A stretch of 38,900 bases of DNA from Deltaproteobacteria bacterium (GCA_016875025.1 VGSH01000017.1:1-38900); one strand, 5' to 3'; positions 23,672-31,631 are shown, numbered from the stretch's first letter. Program-made: numbers and translations. The notes: generated by a model not told the origin, from the letters alone.

Positions 23672-24644
23672 ATTCGGACTGATCGACCTGATCGCCCGCA
23701 CAAGCGCCTGCGAGCGGCCGGACGTAGTGCGGGCCATCGGTGATGACGCGGCTGTCCTCAGCGCCGGGACGCGGACGTGCCTGCTTGCGACCGTTGATGT
23801 ACTGAACGAATCGGTCCATTTCAGCCTTGACAGCACAAGCCCGTATCTGCTGGGCCGCAAAAGCCTGGCCGTGAATATCAGCGATATCGCGGCCATGGGC
23901 GCACGCCCGCTCTACTGCCTTGTCGGGCTCTCTCTTCCAAAACACATGTCCCTTGATTTCGTGCGCGAGCTGTATCGCGGCATACAGGCCCAGGCAAAGC
24001 GCTTCAAAGTCGCGCTTGTGGGCGGTGATACGGTTGCCGCACGCGGCGTCCTTTCGATTGCGGTTACGCTGATCGGCCGGGCTGAAAAGCGCCGCATCGT
24101 GTACCGCAGCGGCGCGCGGCCGGGCGATCTCGTGTTTGTGAGCGGCACGCTTGGCGATTCGGCCCTGGGTCTCGCGCTGCTGCAGCAGGGCTCGCCGGTT
24201 TCATCACGCAATCATCTCATTCGCAGGCATTGTGACCCTGAACCGCGTGTAGCGCTGGGACAGGCGCTTGCCCACGCATGCCTTGCAACCAGTATGATTG
24301 ATATCAGCGACGGGCTCGCGGCTGATCTGGGACATATTCTTGAGCAGAGCCGCGTCGGAGCTGAACTGCAGCTTGAGCACCTGCCGCTCTCAAAGGCCTA
24401 CCAACGGCAGTGCCCTTCGTTGTGCGATGATTTTTACGCCCCGGCTGTGTGCGGGGGCGAGGATTATGAGCTGCTTTTCACTGCCGCGCCCCGGCGCCGC
24501 AAAGCAGTTGCGGAATGCAGCCGCACGGCCGGGGTCGCGGTGACCTGCATCGGCCGCATTACCGGCCCCGGAGGAAAACTGCGTATTTTTGATTCAACAG
24601 GACGGGAGTATACGCCTGTAAAAAAAGGATTCTGTCATTTTTGA
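23580..24644 (+). CDS. thiL: Thiamine-monophosphate kinase ThiL
   Basis: ThiL phosphorylates thiamine monophosphate to thiamine diphosphate in the cytosol. Family motifs are present: GEFGLIDLIA at the domain start, IGDDAAVL (metal and ATP binding), VNISDIAAMGARP, VGGDT, DISDGLAADLGHI and GGEDYELLF. The domain of about 325 residues is complete. The only in-frame start is GTG 23580, which lies 92 bases inside lon and adds a basic 27-residue leader (MAKKKPPAQKPPQSRKK) absent from typical ThiL. No start codon exists between it and the conserved GEFGLI. Translation is therefore probably coupled to lon, or begins at a non-standard codon near the lon stop. Confidence 0.93.
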   Translation: MAKKKPPAQKPPQSRKKAAGRAAKPLSSVGEFGLIDLIARTSACERPDVVRAIGDDAAVLSAGTRTCLLATVDVLNESVHFSLDSTSPYLLGRKSLAVNISDIAAMGARPLYCLVGLSLPKHMSLDFVRELYRGIQAQAKRFKVALVGGDTVAARGVLSIAVTLIGRAEKRRIVYRSGARPGDLVFVSGTLGDSALGLALLQQGSPVSSRNHLIRRHCDPEPRVALGQALAHACLATSMIDISDGLAADLGHILEQSRVGAELQLEHLPLSKAYQRQCPSLCDDFYAPAVCGGEDYELLFTAAPRRRKAVAECSRTAGVAVTCIGRITGPGGKLRIFDSTGREYTPVKKGFCHF

Positions 24645-24678
24645 TCAAGCCTTAAAAAGTGCGCCTCGAATTTTTTTA

Positions 24679-24908
24679 GTCATTCCGGCGAAGAGACTGT
24701 GTCGCAATTCACGAAGTGTCATTCTGAGAAGCCGAAGGCGACGAAGAATCTCTGCGTGTATATAAATTGACTGCGTGTGTTAAACCAGAGATCCTTCGCT
24801 TCGCTCAGGATGACATGCATTTTCAATTACGACACAGTTTCGAAGGCCGGAATCCATGCTTGCAAGTTCCGTGCAGGAATGCTGGACACCGGCCTTCGCC
24901 GGTGTGAC
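24679..24908. repeat. Three nested inverted repeats (REP/MITE-like)
   Basis: The gap between thiL and larB holds three inverted repeats one inside another. The outer arms GTCATTCCGGCGAAG (24679-24693) and CTTCGCCGGTGTGAC (24894-24908) match at 13 of 15. The middle arms ACTGTGTCGCAATT (24696-24709) and AATTACGACACAGT (24825-24838) match at 13 of 14. The inner arms are TGTCATTCTGAG...ATCTCT (24717-24753) and AGAGAT...CAGGATGACA (24787-24815). No gene is seen in 24645-24950. Confidence 0.75.
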
Positions 24909-24950
24909 GGTTCTTTACCAGGTCACTATTTTCAATGCCGGGGGAGCGTT

Positions 24951-25703
24951 ATGAAGGAACAGGATATTGAAAAAATTCTGCAATCGGTTGCCGAAGGCGC
25001 CATGACGGCTGCCTCGGCGCTCGAGCGTCTCAAGACCCTGCCGTTTGAGGACCTGGGCTATGCCGCTGTCGATCATCACCGCACCATCCGCCAGGGGTTC
25101 CCGGAAGTCATTTACGGTGAAGGCAAAACCGCCTCCCAGATCATCGGTATCATTGGCAACATGCTGCCGCGCAAGCATCCCATTCTGGCAACCCGCATCG
25201 ATGCTGATAAGGCCAAACAGATCAGGAAGCGCTTTCCGAAAGCAAAATATTATCCGGATTCGCGGGTTCTCACGCTTATCTCCGGTAAAATCCCCCTGCA
25301 GGGCAAAGGTCTGATACTGGTGATATCTGCCGGAACCTCAGACATCCCGGTCGCGGAAGAGGCCTTTTTAACCGCACAGATCATGGGCAACCGGGTCGAA
25401 TATCTCTACGATGTGGGTGTGGCAGGCATTCACCGGCTCATGAGCCGCACCGACAAGATACGCGAAGCCAACGTAATCATTGTGGTGGCGGGCATGGAAG
25501 GTGCGCTGCCAAGCGTTGTCGGGGGACTTGTGTCTCGCCCGGTTATCGCCGTGCCCACCAGCATCGGCTACGGAGCAAGCTTCGGCGGCATCGCGGCCCT
25601 GCTCGGCATGCTCAACACCTGCGCCGCGGGCGTCACCGTGGTCAATATCGACAACGGTTTCGGCGCGGGCTATTTCGCCAGCCTTATCAACCGCGAGGCC
25701 TGA
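24951..25703 (+). CDS. larB: Nickel-pincer cofactor biosynthesis protein LarB
   Basis: LarB carboxylates the pyridinium ring of nicotinate adenine dinucleotide and cleaves off AMP, giving pyridinium-3,5-biscarboxylate mononucleotide, the first step to the nickel-pincer cofactor of lactate racemase-type enzymes. The 250-residue length is normal. The C-terminal two thirds are PurE-like: ISAGTSDIPVAEEA, YDVGVAGIHRL, VVAGMEGALPSVVGGL, and the ending VVNIDNGFGAGYFASLINR. ATG 24951 follows GGGGGAG; the longer upstream frame crosses repeats and is rejected. No larC or larE is next to it. A toxin-antitoxin pair and a second copy of its 3' end follow. It ties in with the nickel permease in the same window. 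Confidence 0.93.
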   Translation: MKEQDIEKILQSVAEGAMTAASALERLKTLPFEDLGYAAVDHHRTIRQGFPEVIYGEGKTASQIIGIIGNMLPRKHPILATRIDADKAKQIRKRFPKAKYYPDSRVLTLISGKIPLQGKGLILVISAGTSDIPVAEEAFLTAQIMGNRVEYLYDVGVAGIHRLMSRTDKIREANVIIVVAGMEGALPSVVGGLVSRPVIAVPTSIGYGASFGGIAALLGMLNTCAAGVTVVNIDNGFGAGYFASLINREA

Positions 25704-25766
25704 TTACAGGGCACATCTTCCCCCGAAACCACTTTTTTAAAAAAAAGTTAGGGGCTGAAAAAAACG

Positions 25767-25811
25767 TTGAATTCGGTTGTTTTGTGAACTATTATATAAC
25801 CATAATGGTTC
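25767..25811 (+). promoter_or_regulatory. Promoter and palindromic operator of the toxin-antitoxin pair
   Basis: TTGAAT (25767-25772), a 17-base spacer and TATTAT (25790-25795) form a good promoter. A perfect palindrome AACCAT-A-ATGGTT (25798-25810) sits just after the -10. The outer GAAC (25786-25789) and GTTC (25808-25811) are also inverted. This is the expected site for autorepression by the ribbon-helix-helix antitoxin. Confidence 0.65.
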
Positions 25812-25827
25812 ATAGGAGAAAAATGTT

Positions 25828-26115
25828 ATGACAAGTCTCACGCTCAGGAACATTCCCGACGAAGTCATCGGCAAAGTGAAGGCGCTGGCAGCGCTCGAGC
25901 GCCGGAGCCTGAACAATGAGCTGCTTGTAGTGCTTGAAAAAGGCCTTGAAGGCGAAACACGCCTTCAGCAGGAAAAGGCTTCGGCAATACCGCCTTCCGC
26001 GCAAGCAGGCCTGTGGCAGGATATGTGCGGTCAGTGGCAGGACGAGCGCTCAACGCAGGAAATCATTAACGACATCCGCGCCAGCCGCACTATGGGCAGG
26101 GAGGTCTGCCTGTGA
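25828..26115 (+). CDS. Antitoxin, FitA/VapB-like ribbon-helix-helix
   Basis: The 95-residue product starts with SLTLRNIPDEVIGKVKALAALERRSLNNELLVVLEKGL, the ribbon-helix-helix of FitA-like antitoxins, which binds the operator as a dimer. The C-terminal half (QAGLWQDMCGQWQDERSTQEIINDIRASR) is the part that would wrap the toxin, and it carries the Arg-rich end typical for blocking a PIN active site. It overlaps the toxin gene by four bases. A promoter with palindromic operator precedes it. Confidence 0.88.
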   Translation: MTSLTLRNIPDEVIGKVKALAALERRSLNNELLVVLEKGLEGETRLQQEKASAIPPSAQAGLWQDMCGQWQDERSTQEIINDIRASRTMGREVCL

Positions 26116-26504
26116 TCATTGCCGATACGGATGTCTGCATAGAGCTGTTGCGCGGCAACCGGCGGATCATTGAAAAACGGCAGGCGTACGGCGATGAGAT
26201 CGCCGTATCGTTTATGACTGCGGCGGAGCTTTTTTACGGGGCGGAGAAATCTCAAAAACGACAGGCCAACTGTGACCTTGTCGAGCGTTTTCTGCTCAGC
26301 GTGCGTGTGGTGCATACCAGCGCCGGCATTGCGCGCCGGTTCGGTCAGCTGAAGGCGCACCTGTCGCAGGCCGGCATTCAGCTCCCCGATGCCGATATGC
26401 TTATTGCCGCCACGGTCCTGTCCGTGGACGCCACGCTCATCACCGGCAATGTGCGCCATTTTCAAAGAATCGCCGGGTTGAAAATAGAAAACTGGATTTC
26501 ATAA
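26112..26504 (+). CDS. PIN-domain toxin, VapC/FitB family
   Basis: The 130-residue PIN-domain ribonuclease carries the acidic Mg-binding residues expected: Asp5 (IIADTD), Glu39 (TAAELFYG) and Asp93/Asp95 (LPDADMLIAA). TLITGNVRHFQRI forms the typical C-terminal strand-helix. It starts at a GTG overlapping the antitoxin stop (GTGA), implying coupled translation. Downstream lies a partial copy of the larB 3' end rather than a terminator. Confidence 0.92.
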   Translation: MIIADTDVCIELLRGNRRIIEKRQAYGDEIAVSFMTAAELFYGAEKSQKRQANCDLVERFLLSVRVVHTSAGIARRFGQLKAHLSQAGIQLPDADMLIAATVLSVDATLITGNVRHFQRIAGLKIENWIS

Positions 26505-26513
26505 CAGTCCGCG

Positions 26514-26588
26514 GTCATCACCGTAGTCAACATCGATAACGGCTTCGGCGCGGGCTATTTCGCCAGCCTGGTCAACCGCGACGGATGA
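26514..26588 (+). pseudogene. Diverged second copy of the larB 3' end (25 codons)
   Basis: In frame, this reads VITVVNIDNGFGAGYFASLVNRDG and stop, against the true LarB end VTVVNIDNGFGAGYFASLINREA. Differences are mostly third-codon changes plus a few conservative substitutions, so the fragment comes from a diverged larB and not from a fresh local duplication. Nothing upstream encodes the rest of the protein. It marks the right border of the toxin-antitoxin segment. Confidence 0.85.
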
Positions 26589-26616
26589 TCAAAGAAGCGC
26601 TGTCAACTTTAAGAAA

Positions 26617-27540
26617 TCAGGGAAAGTGTCTCTGTTGTGCCTCTTTTTCAGCGTGCACGGTAGTATCCTCGATCGTCCGAAGCAGGTTATCGGAAACAGT
26701 ATTTCTAAATTTGCGGGCGAACAGGGATGAAGAGTTGAGAATCCGGGCGGTATCGGTATCGTCCAGTATTTTAGGCAGCGGCACGCCCGGGGCATTCCAG
26801 TCGATGTAATGGCAGCCATGCTCATTAAGGACGCGATAGCTGTCAGGGTCGCGCGCCTTCTCAAAATCATGGGAAACGCGCGCGGCAAACGGCGAGGCCT
26901 TGACGATCGAGTGGAAAAATATTTCATCGGGACAGCGCACATACCGGTGGAAAGCGGCATAGTCCCTGTTGCGTTCGAGGAATTCCATGATGTGGCGCAC
27001 GCAGGCGCCGGTGAGGGACCACCACTGCGAACCCTGGTACAGGATGATTTTACCGTAGAGTTTTCTCGGCAGCTTCTGGAGCCAGGAGCGGTTTTTCAGG
27101 AGCGCGCTGTCCATGAAATGGCAGCGGCGCACGTTATTCGTGTGGCTGTTGGCATCGGCAGGCCCAAGCCGCCGGTCGATCCGGATGTATTCGGTGTCGG
27201 AAGCAAGCGCTGATCGTATGAAATCCGGGGGTTTGACCGGAAAATCAGACCCGCTGAGCAGGCAAAAACGATCAAACTGTTCTCCGCACAAAAGGCTGCG
27301 GCGCATCAGGTTCAACGTTGCGTGCACGACGCTGAACCCGCCCCAGTTCACAGCGCTCCTGTGCCGGTCTTCAAGAATGAAGGTATTTTTTTGCGCAAGG
27401 ATCAGTTTTTTGAACGCCGGGAGATCGGCCCTGGCGTCGACATGAATAAAAATGCGCGCCCAGTCGCAGTCGAGACGGTTGACCAGCCGTGCCAGATGGC
27501 CGGGCTGGTCGTGCGCCAGTATCAGGATTGCCGCCTGCAT
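26617..27540 (-). CDS. GT14 family glycosyltransferase (core-2/I-branching type)
   Basis: The 307-residue protein matches bacterial members of the beta-1,6-N-acetylglucosaminyltransferase family GT14. It starts AAILILAHDQPGHLARLVNRL, has a strand pair IFIHVDARAD and the core VNWGGFSVVHATLNLMRRSL, then FCLLSGSDFPVKP, GSQWWSLTGACVRHIMEF and PDEIFFHSIV. There is no signal peptide or membrane segment. The likely role is adding a sugar to a surface glycan or secreted polymer. It stands alone, convergent with the toxin-antitoxin segment. The ribosome site is weak. Confidence 0.87.
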   Translation of the reverse strand: MQAAILILAHDQPGHLARLVNRLDCDWARIFIHVDARADLPAFKKLILAQKNTFILEDRHRSAVNWGGFSVVHATLNLMRRSLLCGEQFDRFCLLSGSDFPVKPPDFIRSALASDTEYIRIDRRLGPADANSHTNNVRRCHFMDSALLKNRSWLQKLPRKLYGKIILYQGSQWWSLTGACVRHIMEFLERNRDYAAFHRYVRCPDEIFFHSIVKASPFAARVSHDFEKARDPDSYRVLNEHGCHYIDWNAPGVPLPKILDDTDTARILNSSSLFARKFRNTVSDNLLRTIEDTTVHAEKEAQQRHFP

Positions 27541-28041
27541 GCCATGGATTCTCTTCCGGCAGCCGATGCCGCATGAACAGTCACGAGGGGATAGCAGCGC
27601 CCTCTGTCTCCGTTCTCCCTGATCTTTGGCGGACGCTGTCGAGTATACTGCGTATCTGTTTGATCGCCTTGTGTTTTCTTATACTGCGCCTGTCTGCTTC
27701 GATGATGCTCCTGCGCGTGTGCCCTGCTGCGGTTTGGGCTGAATCATGTATGGCTCTACGCGACAGTATACGCATTTATTTAAATCTGTATACTGAAAAA
27801 CCGTTGCATGGCAGTTGCAGAAATTTAAGCGCTTGAAAAACGGGGAACGGGATTTTTCTCCATCAAATCACGCTCAGCCTGCACAAGCCCTGCACATGCG
27901 CGCATACGCTGGATGTTCACTGCACTAATATATGCCGGGCGCGGTTAAAACCTCGTTTGGCCTTGTGTGTATGCTCTTGACAATCAGTGAGTGCTGATGC
28001 ATCGTGTGAGCAAACCCCAGACCAACTCAGGGAGGCATCGC
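27541..28041. other. 500-base gap without a supported gene
   Basis: A short open frame on the plus strand (27573-27836) encodes a hydrophobic stretch but has no ribosome site and no family resemblance. No tRNA, terminator or strong promoter was recognised. The gap separates divergently transcribed glycosyltransferase and SIMPL genes, so promoters for both should lie here. Confidence 0.4.
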
Positions 28042-28758
28042 ATGGAAAACAGGATCGCAAGCGCAGCGTTTATCAAGGGTATGTTCGTGTGTGCAGGCTT
28101 ATGCGTACTGGGCTACTGCCTGTACGCCGGCATCGTATATTTTAAGACCATCGACCGGAGCGTTTCAGTCAAGGGCCTCTCGGAGCGGGAGATACCGGCT
28201 GATGTCGCCATCTGGCCGATTAAGTTCAGCGAAGCCGGCAATGACTTAAACGAACTGTATGCCGCTATCGAGGCAAAGTCGCTCGCCATCATCGACTTTC
28301 TCAAACAGAAAGGCTTTGTTGACGAGGAAATCACCCGCTCCGCCCCGTCCATTACGGACAGGCAGGTTGAGTATTCGGACGCTCAGGCGCAAAGGCTGCG
28401 CTATACCGGTACAGCAACCATCACAGTGTACACGAAAAAAGTCGATGCCGTGCGCACGGCGGCCCAGGGCATGGTGGAGCTCGGCCGGCAGGGCATTGTG
28501 CTGGCAGGCGAAGACTACGATTCGAAAACGGAATTCATTTTCAACCGGCTCAACGAGCTGAAGCCCGCCATGATCGAGGAGGCCACCCGCAGCGCCCGCG
28601 AGGTCGCAACCAAGTTCGCCAAGGACTCCGACAGCAGGCTCGGCAAGATCAAAAGCGCTGCGCAGGGCCAGTTCAGCATCGAAGACCGCGACAGCACCAC
28701 ACCGTTCATCAAAAAAATCAGGGTCGTCTCGACGGTTGAGTATTACCTTGTGGATTGA
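28042..28758 (+). CDS. SIMPL (DUF541) domain protein with N-terminal membrane anchor
   Basis: The 238-residue protein has one membrane helix (about 12-35, MFVCAGLCVLGYCLYAGIVYF). A SIMPL/YggE-like domain follows: RSVSVKGLSEREIPADVAIWPIKFSEAGNDLNELY, then a C-terminal part with EEATRSAREVATKFAKDSDSRLGKIKSAAQG. The bulk should face the periplasm. E. coli YggE, a family member, has been linked to oxidative stress; the biochemical role is unknown. GGAGG seven bases before ATG 28042 fixes the start. It is followed by no same-strand gene. Confidence 0.88.
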   Translation: MENRIASAAFIKGMFVCAGLCVLGYCLYAGIVYFKTIDRSVSVKGLSEREIPADVAIWPIKFSEAGNDLNELYAAIEAKSLAIIDFLKQKGFVDEEITRSAPSITDRQVEYSDAQAQRLRYTGTATITVYTKKVDAVRTAAQGMVELGRQGIVLAGEDYDSKTEFIFNRLNELKPAMIEEATRSAREVATKFAKDSDSRLGKIKSAAQGQFSIEDRDSTTPFIKKIRVVSTVEYYLVD

Positions 28759-28930
28759 GGATGTCCGGCCGAACAGGCTGCAGGAATCCGCGGTATCTGC
28801 CTGCCGGGTATGCCCATCTGCAGTTTGAATCCCGCGTCCCGGCCGGCGCGCAACGGGAAGCGCTCGGGTTTGGATCGCATACACGCCCATGTTCCTGCGG
28901 ACCAGTATCCGGAACCGTAAGGGTGGCCCC

Positions 28931-29614
28931 CTATCCGTTGCATACTGTTGCAGGTTGCTTCTTCGGCATCAGATACAGCAGCCCCATGAGCAGCACAATC
29001 GCGACTGTCTGATAGTCATCCCCGAAAACCGCCCATGCTAACATGGAGATAAACGGCAGCGCGAGCACAAACAGGTGCAGACGCACGATCTCCTGCTCCA
29101 TCGGAAACACAACACGTTTCCACGGCTGCGGCCGCGTGAAGTCGGACCAGTTCGCTATCGCTATGCCAGCGCCAAGGGGCCAGAGGCGCTCAATGAGGTA
29201 CATGACCGGGGTGTAAAAATCGGAGTTGATAAAACCGTTTCTGCCGAAAAGCGCGTGCGGTTCCATCTCCGCAAACACCGACAAAAAAATCCCGTAAAAA
29301 CCGAACAGATAGTTATACAGGCGGAAGGCAAGCAGGGCCCCGCAGGCGGCAAGCACCGAAACGCCGAGAACAAAGGCGCCATGGGGAACGCGCCGCACAA
29401 ACGGCAGGCGCTTTTCGCATGCCGGCCGAAGGGAGCCGGCCACGAGCATGATGTGCACCGCTGCCGAAAAAACACACAGCCACGCGTAAAGCAGCCCGCC
29501 CAGCCATGTGGCCCAACAGAACTCGGGCAGGGACCACTTCTGCACAATAGCAAACCATGCCGCCAGCGCAAAGCCGGCACAACCGTAGGGATTGATCAAT
29601 GAGCGCAATTTCAC
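28931..29614 (-). CDS. Unrecognised multi-spanning membrane protein
   Basis: The hydrophobic protein has about five to six predicted membrane segments (GFALAAWFAIV, LLYAWLCVFSAAVHIMLVAG, AFVLGVSVLAACGALLAF, LFVLALPFISMLAWAVFG, VAIVLLMGLLYL). A longer loop with FAEMEPHALFGRNGFINSDFYTP lies in the middle. I recognise no family. The frame is open to 29746. I place the start at GTG 29614 (KLRSLINPYG), where hydrophobic structure begins, but no ribosome site supports it. It is the last of three same-strand genes after an exported Sm-like protein and a CIA30 protein. Confidence 0.6.
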   Translation of the reverse strand: MKLRSLINPYGCAGFALAAWFAIVQKWSLPEFCWATWLGGLLYAWLCVFSAAVHIMLVAGSLRPACEKRLPFVRRVPHGAFVLGVSVLAACGALLAFRLYNYLFGFYGIFLSVFAEMEPHALFGRNGFINSDFYTPVMYLIERLWPLGAGIAIANWSDFTRPQPWKRVVFPMEQEIVRLHLFVLALPFISMLAWAVFGDDYQTVAIVLLMGLLYLMPKKQPATVCNG

Positions 29615-29760
29615 GCAGGCGCCAAGACTGTGATGTGGTGCAAACGAAACCTCATTCCCGTCGCAAACCGCATGACTGAAGCAAGGGCTGCTTTGCCATA
29701 CCAAAATCTGCAGGGTGCGCTGCCCGGGCCGCCACTGCAATTGCAAAGCCCGCTGCGCCT

Positions 29761-30291
29761 TCAGGCAGACAACTCATCCCTGTATGCCTGTATCCAGTCG
29801 ATTTCGATCTTAAACGGCCCGGCCTGTTTGTCGGCGATCAAAAGCCCGACCGACTGAATGACACCGGGGTTGAGAGCAGGGGCGTCCGGCACCTGCTGGC
29901 CCCGGAATGAAGCCTTGAATTCGCCGAAAGGCGCTTGCACAACCATCCACTCGTCTGCCAGAACCGCAAAGCGGAACTGATAGGAAAATCCGCCGAAGGA
30001 CGCATCGTTTTTCAGGGTCAGTTTATAGGTCCTGCCGTCGCCTTTGCATCGCAGGGCAATGCCGTTAAATGCCGAAGCATCAACTGGCGCAGGCTGCCGC
30101 GAACTGACCGAGCAGAAGCCGCCGTAATTGTCAAGCGACACCTGCCCGGCGAAAACAGCCCCGGCCGGATCTGCCTTTGTGAACGTGCTGCGCGACACGC
30201 CGCCCATGACGCCGTCGTTTATCACCATCCACTGTTTGACCTGCTCGGCCGAAGTAAAATCATAGAGCATCAGCATGCGTGCATTGGACAT
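29761..30291 (-). CDS. CIA30 family protein
   Basis: The 176-residue protein has the CIA30 (complex I intermediate-associated protein 30) pattern: LYDFTSAEQVKQWMVINDGVMGGVSRS, then GQVSLDNYGGFCSVSS, FNGIALRCKGDGRTYKL and QAPFGEF, ending with GLLIADKQAGPFKIEIDWIQAY. It is a beta-sandwich related to carbohydrate-binding folds. In eukaryotes CIA30 assists assembly of respiratory complex I; the bacterial role is unknown. There is no signal peptide. AAGGAGG precedes the start. It lies 35 bases downstream of the Sm-like gene. Confidence 0.88.
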   Translation of the reverse strand: MSNARMLMLYDFTSAEQVKQWMVINDGVMGGVSRSTFTKADPAGAVFAGQVSLDNYGGFCSVSSRQPAPVDASAFNGIALRCKGDGRTYKLTLKNDASFGGFSYQFRFAVLADEWMVVQAPFGEFKASFRGQQVPDAPALNPGVIQSVGLLIADKQAGPFKIEIDWIQAYRDELSA

Positions 30292-30326
30292 GGCGGCACC
30301 TCCTTCATGCGCAGCCGAACCGGCAG

Positions 30327-30677
30327 CTATTCCTTCTTCCGTGACCTGAAGCGTGCGCCAAGAGCACTTATGTCTGCAATACGAACCAGGGCTTCATAGT
30401 ACTCCTTGTTTTGAATCTGCCCGAGGTGCACCATCCCGTCGCGCACTTTCATTATTTTCCCGCTGAAGACCGTGCCTGAGTTGAGCGTTATTGAAACCCA
30501 GCCGCCAAGGAGCTTATTGAGCTCTTCAGTGATAATTCCATCAACATCCGAAGCCGCGCTCACTGCGGGCACTGCTTCCTCCTGCGCCGCTGAAACAGCC
30601 GGGGCCATACACAGGATCAGCGCCCCGAGAGCCAGTAGTCCGAAAAACAGCTGCATTGCGGTGTAATGTGTTTTCAT
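30327..30677 (-). CDS. Exported small protein with Sm-like beta domain
   Basis: The 116-residue protein has a Sec signal peptide (about 1-30, MQLFFGLLALGALILCMAPAVSA) and an Ala/Glu linker. A compact domain follows at about 50-100 (LGGWVSITLNSGTVFSGKIMKVRDGMVHLGQ, then ALVRIADISAL). That strand pattern, G-x-x-V-x-V-x-L-x-x-G-x-x-x-x-G, is what Sm/Hfq or SH3-like small barrels show. An exported Sm-like barrel would not be expected to bind cytosolic RNA, so a scaffold role is more likely. GGGAGG precedes ATG 30677; an upstream extension in the frame is rejected. The fold call is from pattern only. Confidence 0.7.
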   Translation of the reverse strand: MKTHYTAMQLFFGLLALGALILCMAPAVSAAQEEAVPAVSAASDVDGIITEELNKLLGGWVSITLNSGTVFSGKIMKVRDGMVHLGQIQNKEYYEALVRIADISALGARFRSRKKE

Positions 30678-30806
30678 ACTGCCCTCCCTGTATGTGGTGA
30701 AGAGTTTACCGGCCGGACAGCGTGCCGCTCCGAATGCACGGTACGGCGCTGCCCTGCCCATGCAAAACATAAAACGGCAGCACAAAATATGCAAGCGCCT
30801 ATTTTT

Positions 30807-30862
30807 CCGCCTGCGCCGGGCTCCGATTCCGGCCCGGTTCAGGCAGGCGGTTGAATTTTTTT
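30807..30862 (+). terminator. Large hairpin followed by T-run
   Basis: CCGCCTG...CAGGCGG outer and GCCGGGC...GCCCGG inner pairing is followed on the plus strand by TTGAATTTTTTT. No plus-strand gene leads into it, so it may be a palindromic element or an outlet for antisense transcription. On the minus strand the T-run is missing. Confidence 0.45.
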
Positions 30863-30869
30863 ATCAGAG

Positions 30870-31631
30870 TTAAAACTCCGCCGACGGCGGATAGCTTAGA
30901 TCCACCAGCACTCCGGCCGGTATGCCCACGCCAAGCCCCATTTTTACGGCCACGTCTTTCAGGGTCAGATACTCAAGCCAGCGCCCGTTGCGGCGCAGCT
31001 TCTGCTTGACCAGCGCCTGCGTATACACCCGGTCACGGTTGAGCGCAAGCACCTCTTGATAGCCGTCGAAAAAAGCACGGTAGGCGGCAATGAATAAATC
31101 GAGCTTCTCCGGCCCAAGATGCATGAGCCGACAGCCGGCCCCGGCCGCAAGTGAAGCGCCCCAATGGTCCATGCGGTAATGGTCGGCAAGCCCAGCGCGC
31201 AGGGCCTGCCTGTCAACGCCGAACGTTTCGGCAACGCCGTCCATGGCGCTGCGCGCAGGAGCATAGGCCTGCGGGTCAGTGGCTGCCGGAAACACGTCAA
31301 GCATCATGTGATAGGGTCCCTGACCGGTCATGCCCCACTCGGTGTTGAAATGGCCCATGGGACACCAGGGGTTCTTTGGAAACACCTCTACCTGAAACAC
31401 CATGTAGTCGATCACGCAGTCAAGCTCCGGCGGTTTCACCTGGTTGAGCTTCATGTGCGTGACGCTGGCCTTCTCGATGGAGCCGCCCCGGATAATAGCC
31501 ACATCGGCCTGGCCCACCTTGAACGGCACGGTTGTGCGCTCGAGTCTACCTCCGCCGGAGGCCTCAAGCAACGCCGCAATAACCCCTTCGCGCGTTTCGT
31601 CAACAAAGGCTGTAATCTTTTCGTCGTGCAT
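30870..31631 (-). CDS. Coproporphyrinogen III oxidase (HemF)-like protein
   Basis: The 253-residue protein resembles the aerobic coproporphyrinogen oxidase fold. GGGRLERTTVPF and IIRGGSIEKASVTH correspond to the N-terminal strand with the family's ERGGVNxS-like element. VFPKNPWCPMGHFNTEW matches the HPxNPxxPxxHxNxR motif with its conserved His. NGRWLEYLTL...LGVGIPAGVLVDLSYPP matches the C-terminal GRYxExNLxxD...GxxTGGRxExILMSLPP. It is about 50 residues shorter than E. coli HemF and several motif residues differ, so a heme-synthesis role is uncertain. It starts 48 bases after alaS on the same strand. Confidence 0.55.
   Translation of the reverse strand: MHDEKITAFVDETREGVIAALLEASGGGRLERTTVPFKVGQADVAIIRGGSIEKASVTHMKLNQVKPPELDCVIDYMVFQVEVFPKNPWCPMGHFNTEWGMTGQGPYHMMLDVFPAATDPQAYAPARSAMDGVAETFGVDRQALRAGLADHYRMDHWGASLAAGAGCRLMHLGPEKLDLFIAAYRAFFDGYQEVLALNRDRVYTQALVKQKLRRNGRWLEYLTLKDVAVKMGLGVGIPAGVLVDLSYPPSAEF

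Noticed and set aside
22262-23896. Minus-strand 544-residue frame
   Set aside because: It is the long antisense shadow of lon and thiL, typical for GC-rich DNA, with no domain.
24777-24950. Upstream extension of larB
   Set aside because: It crosses inverted repeats; the normal LarB start with GGGGGAG at 24951 gives the usual length.
27573-27836. Plus-strand frame with a hydrophobic segment
   Set aside because: It has no ribosome site or recognisable family and lies in a gap where promoters are expected.
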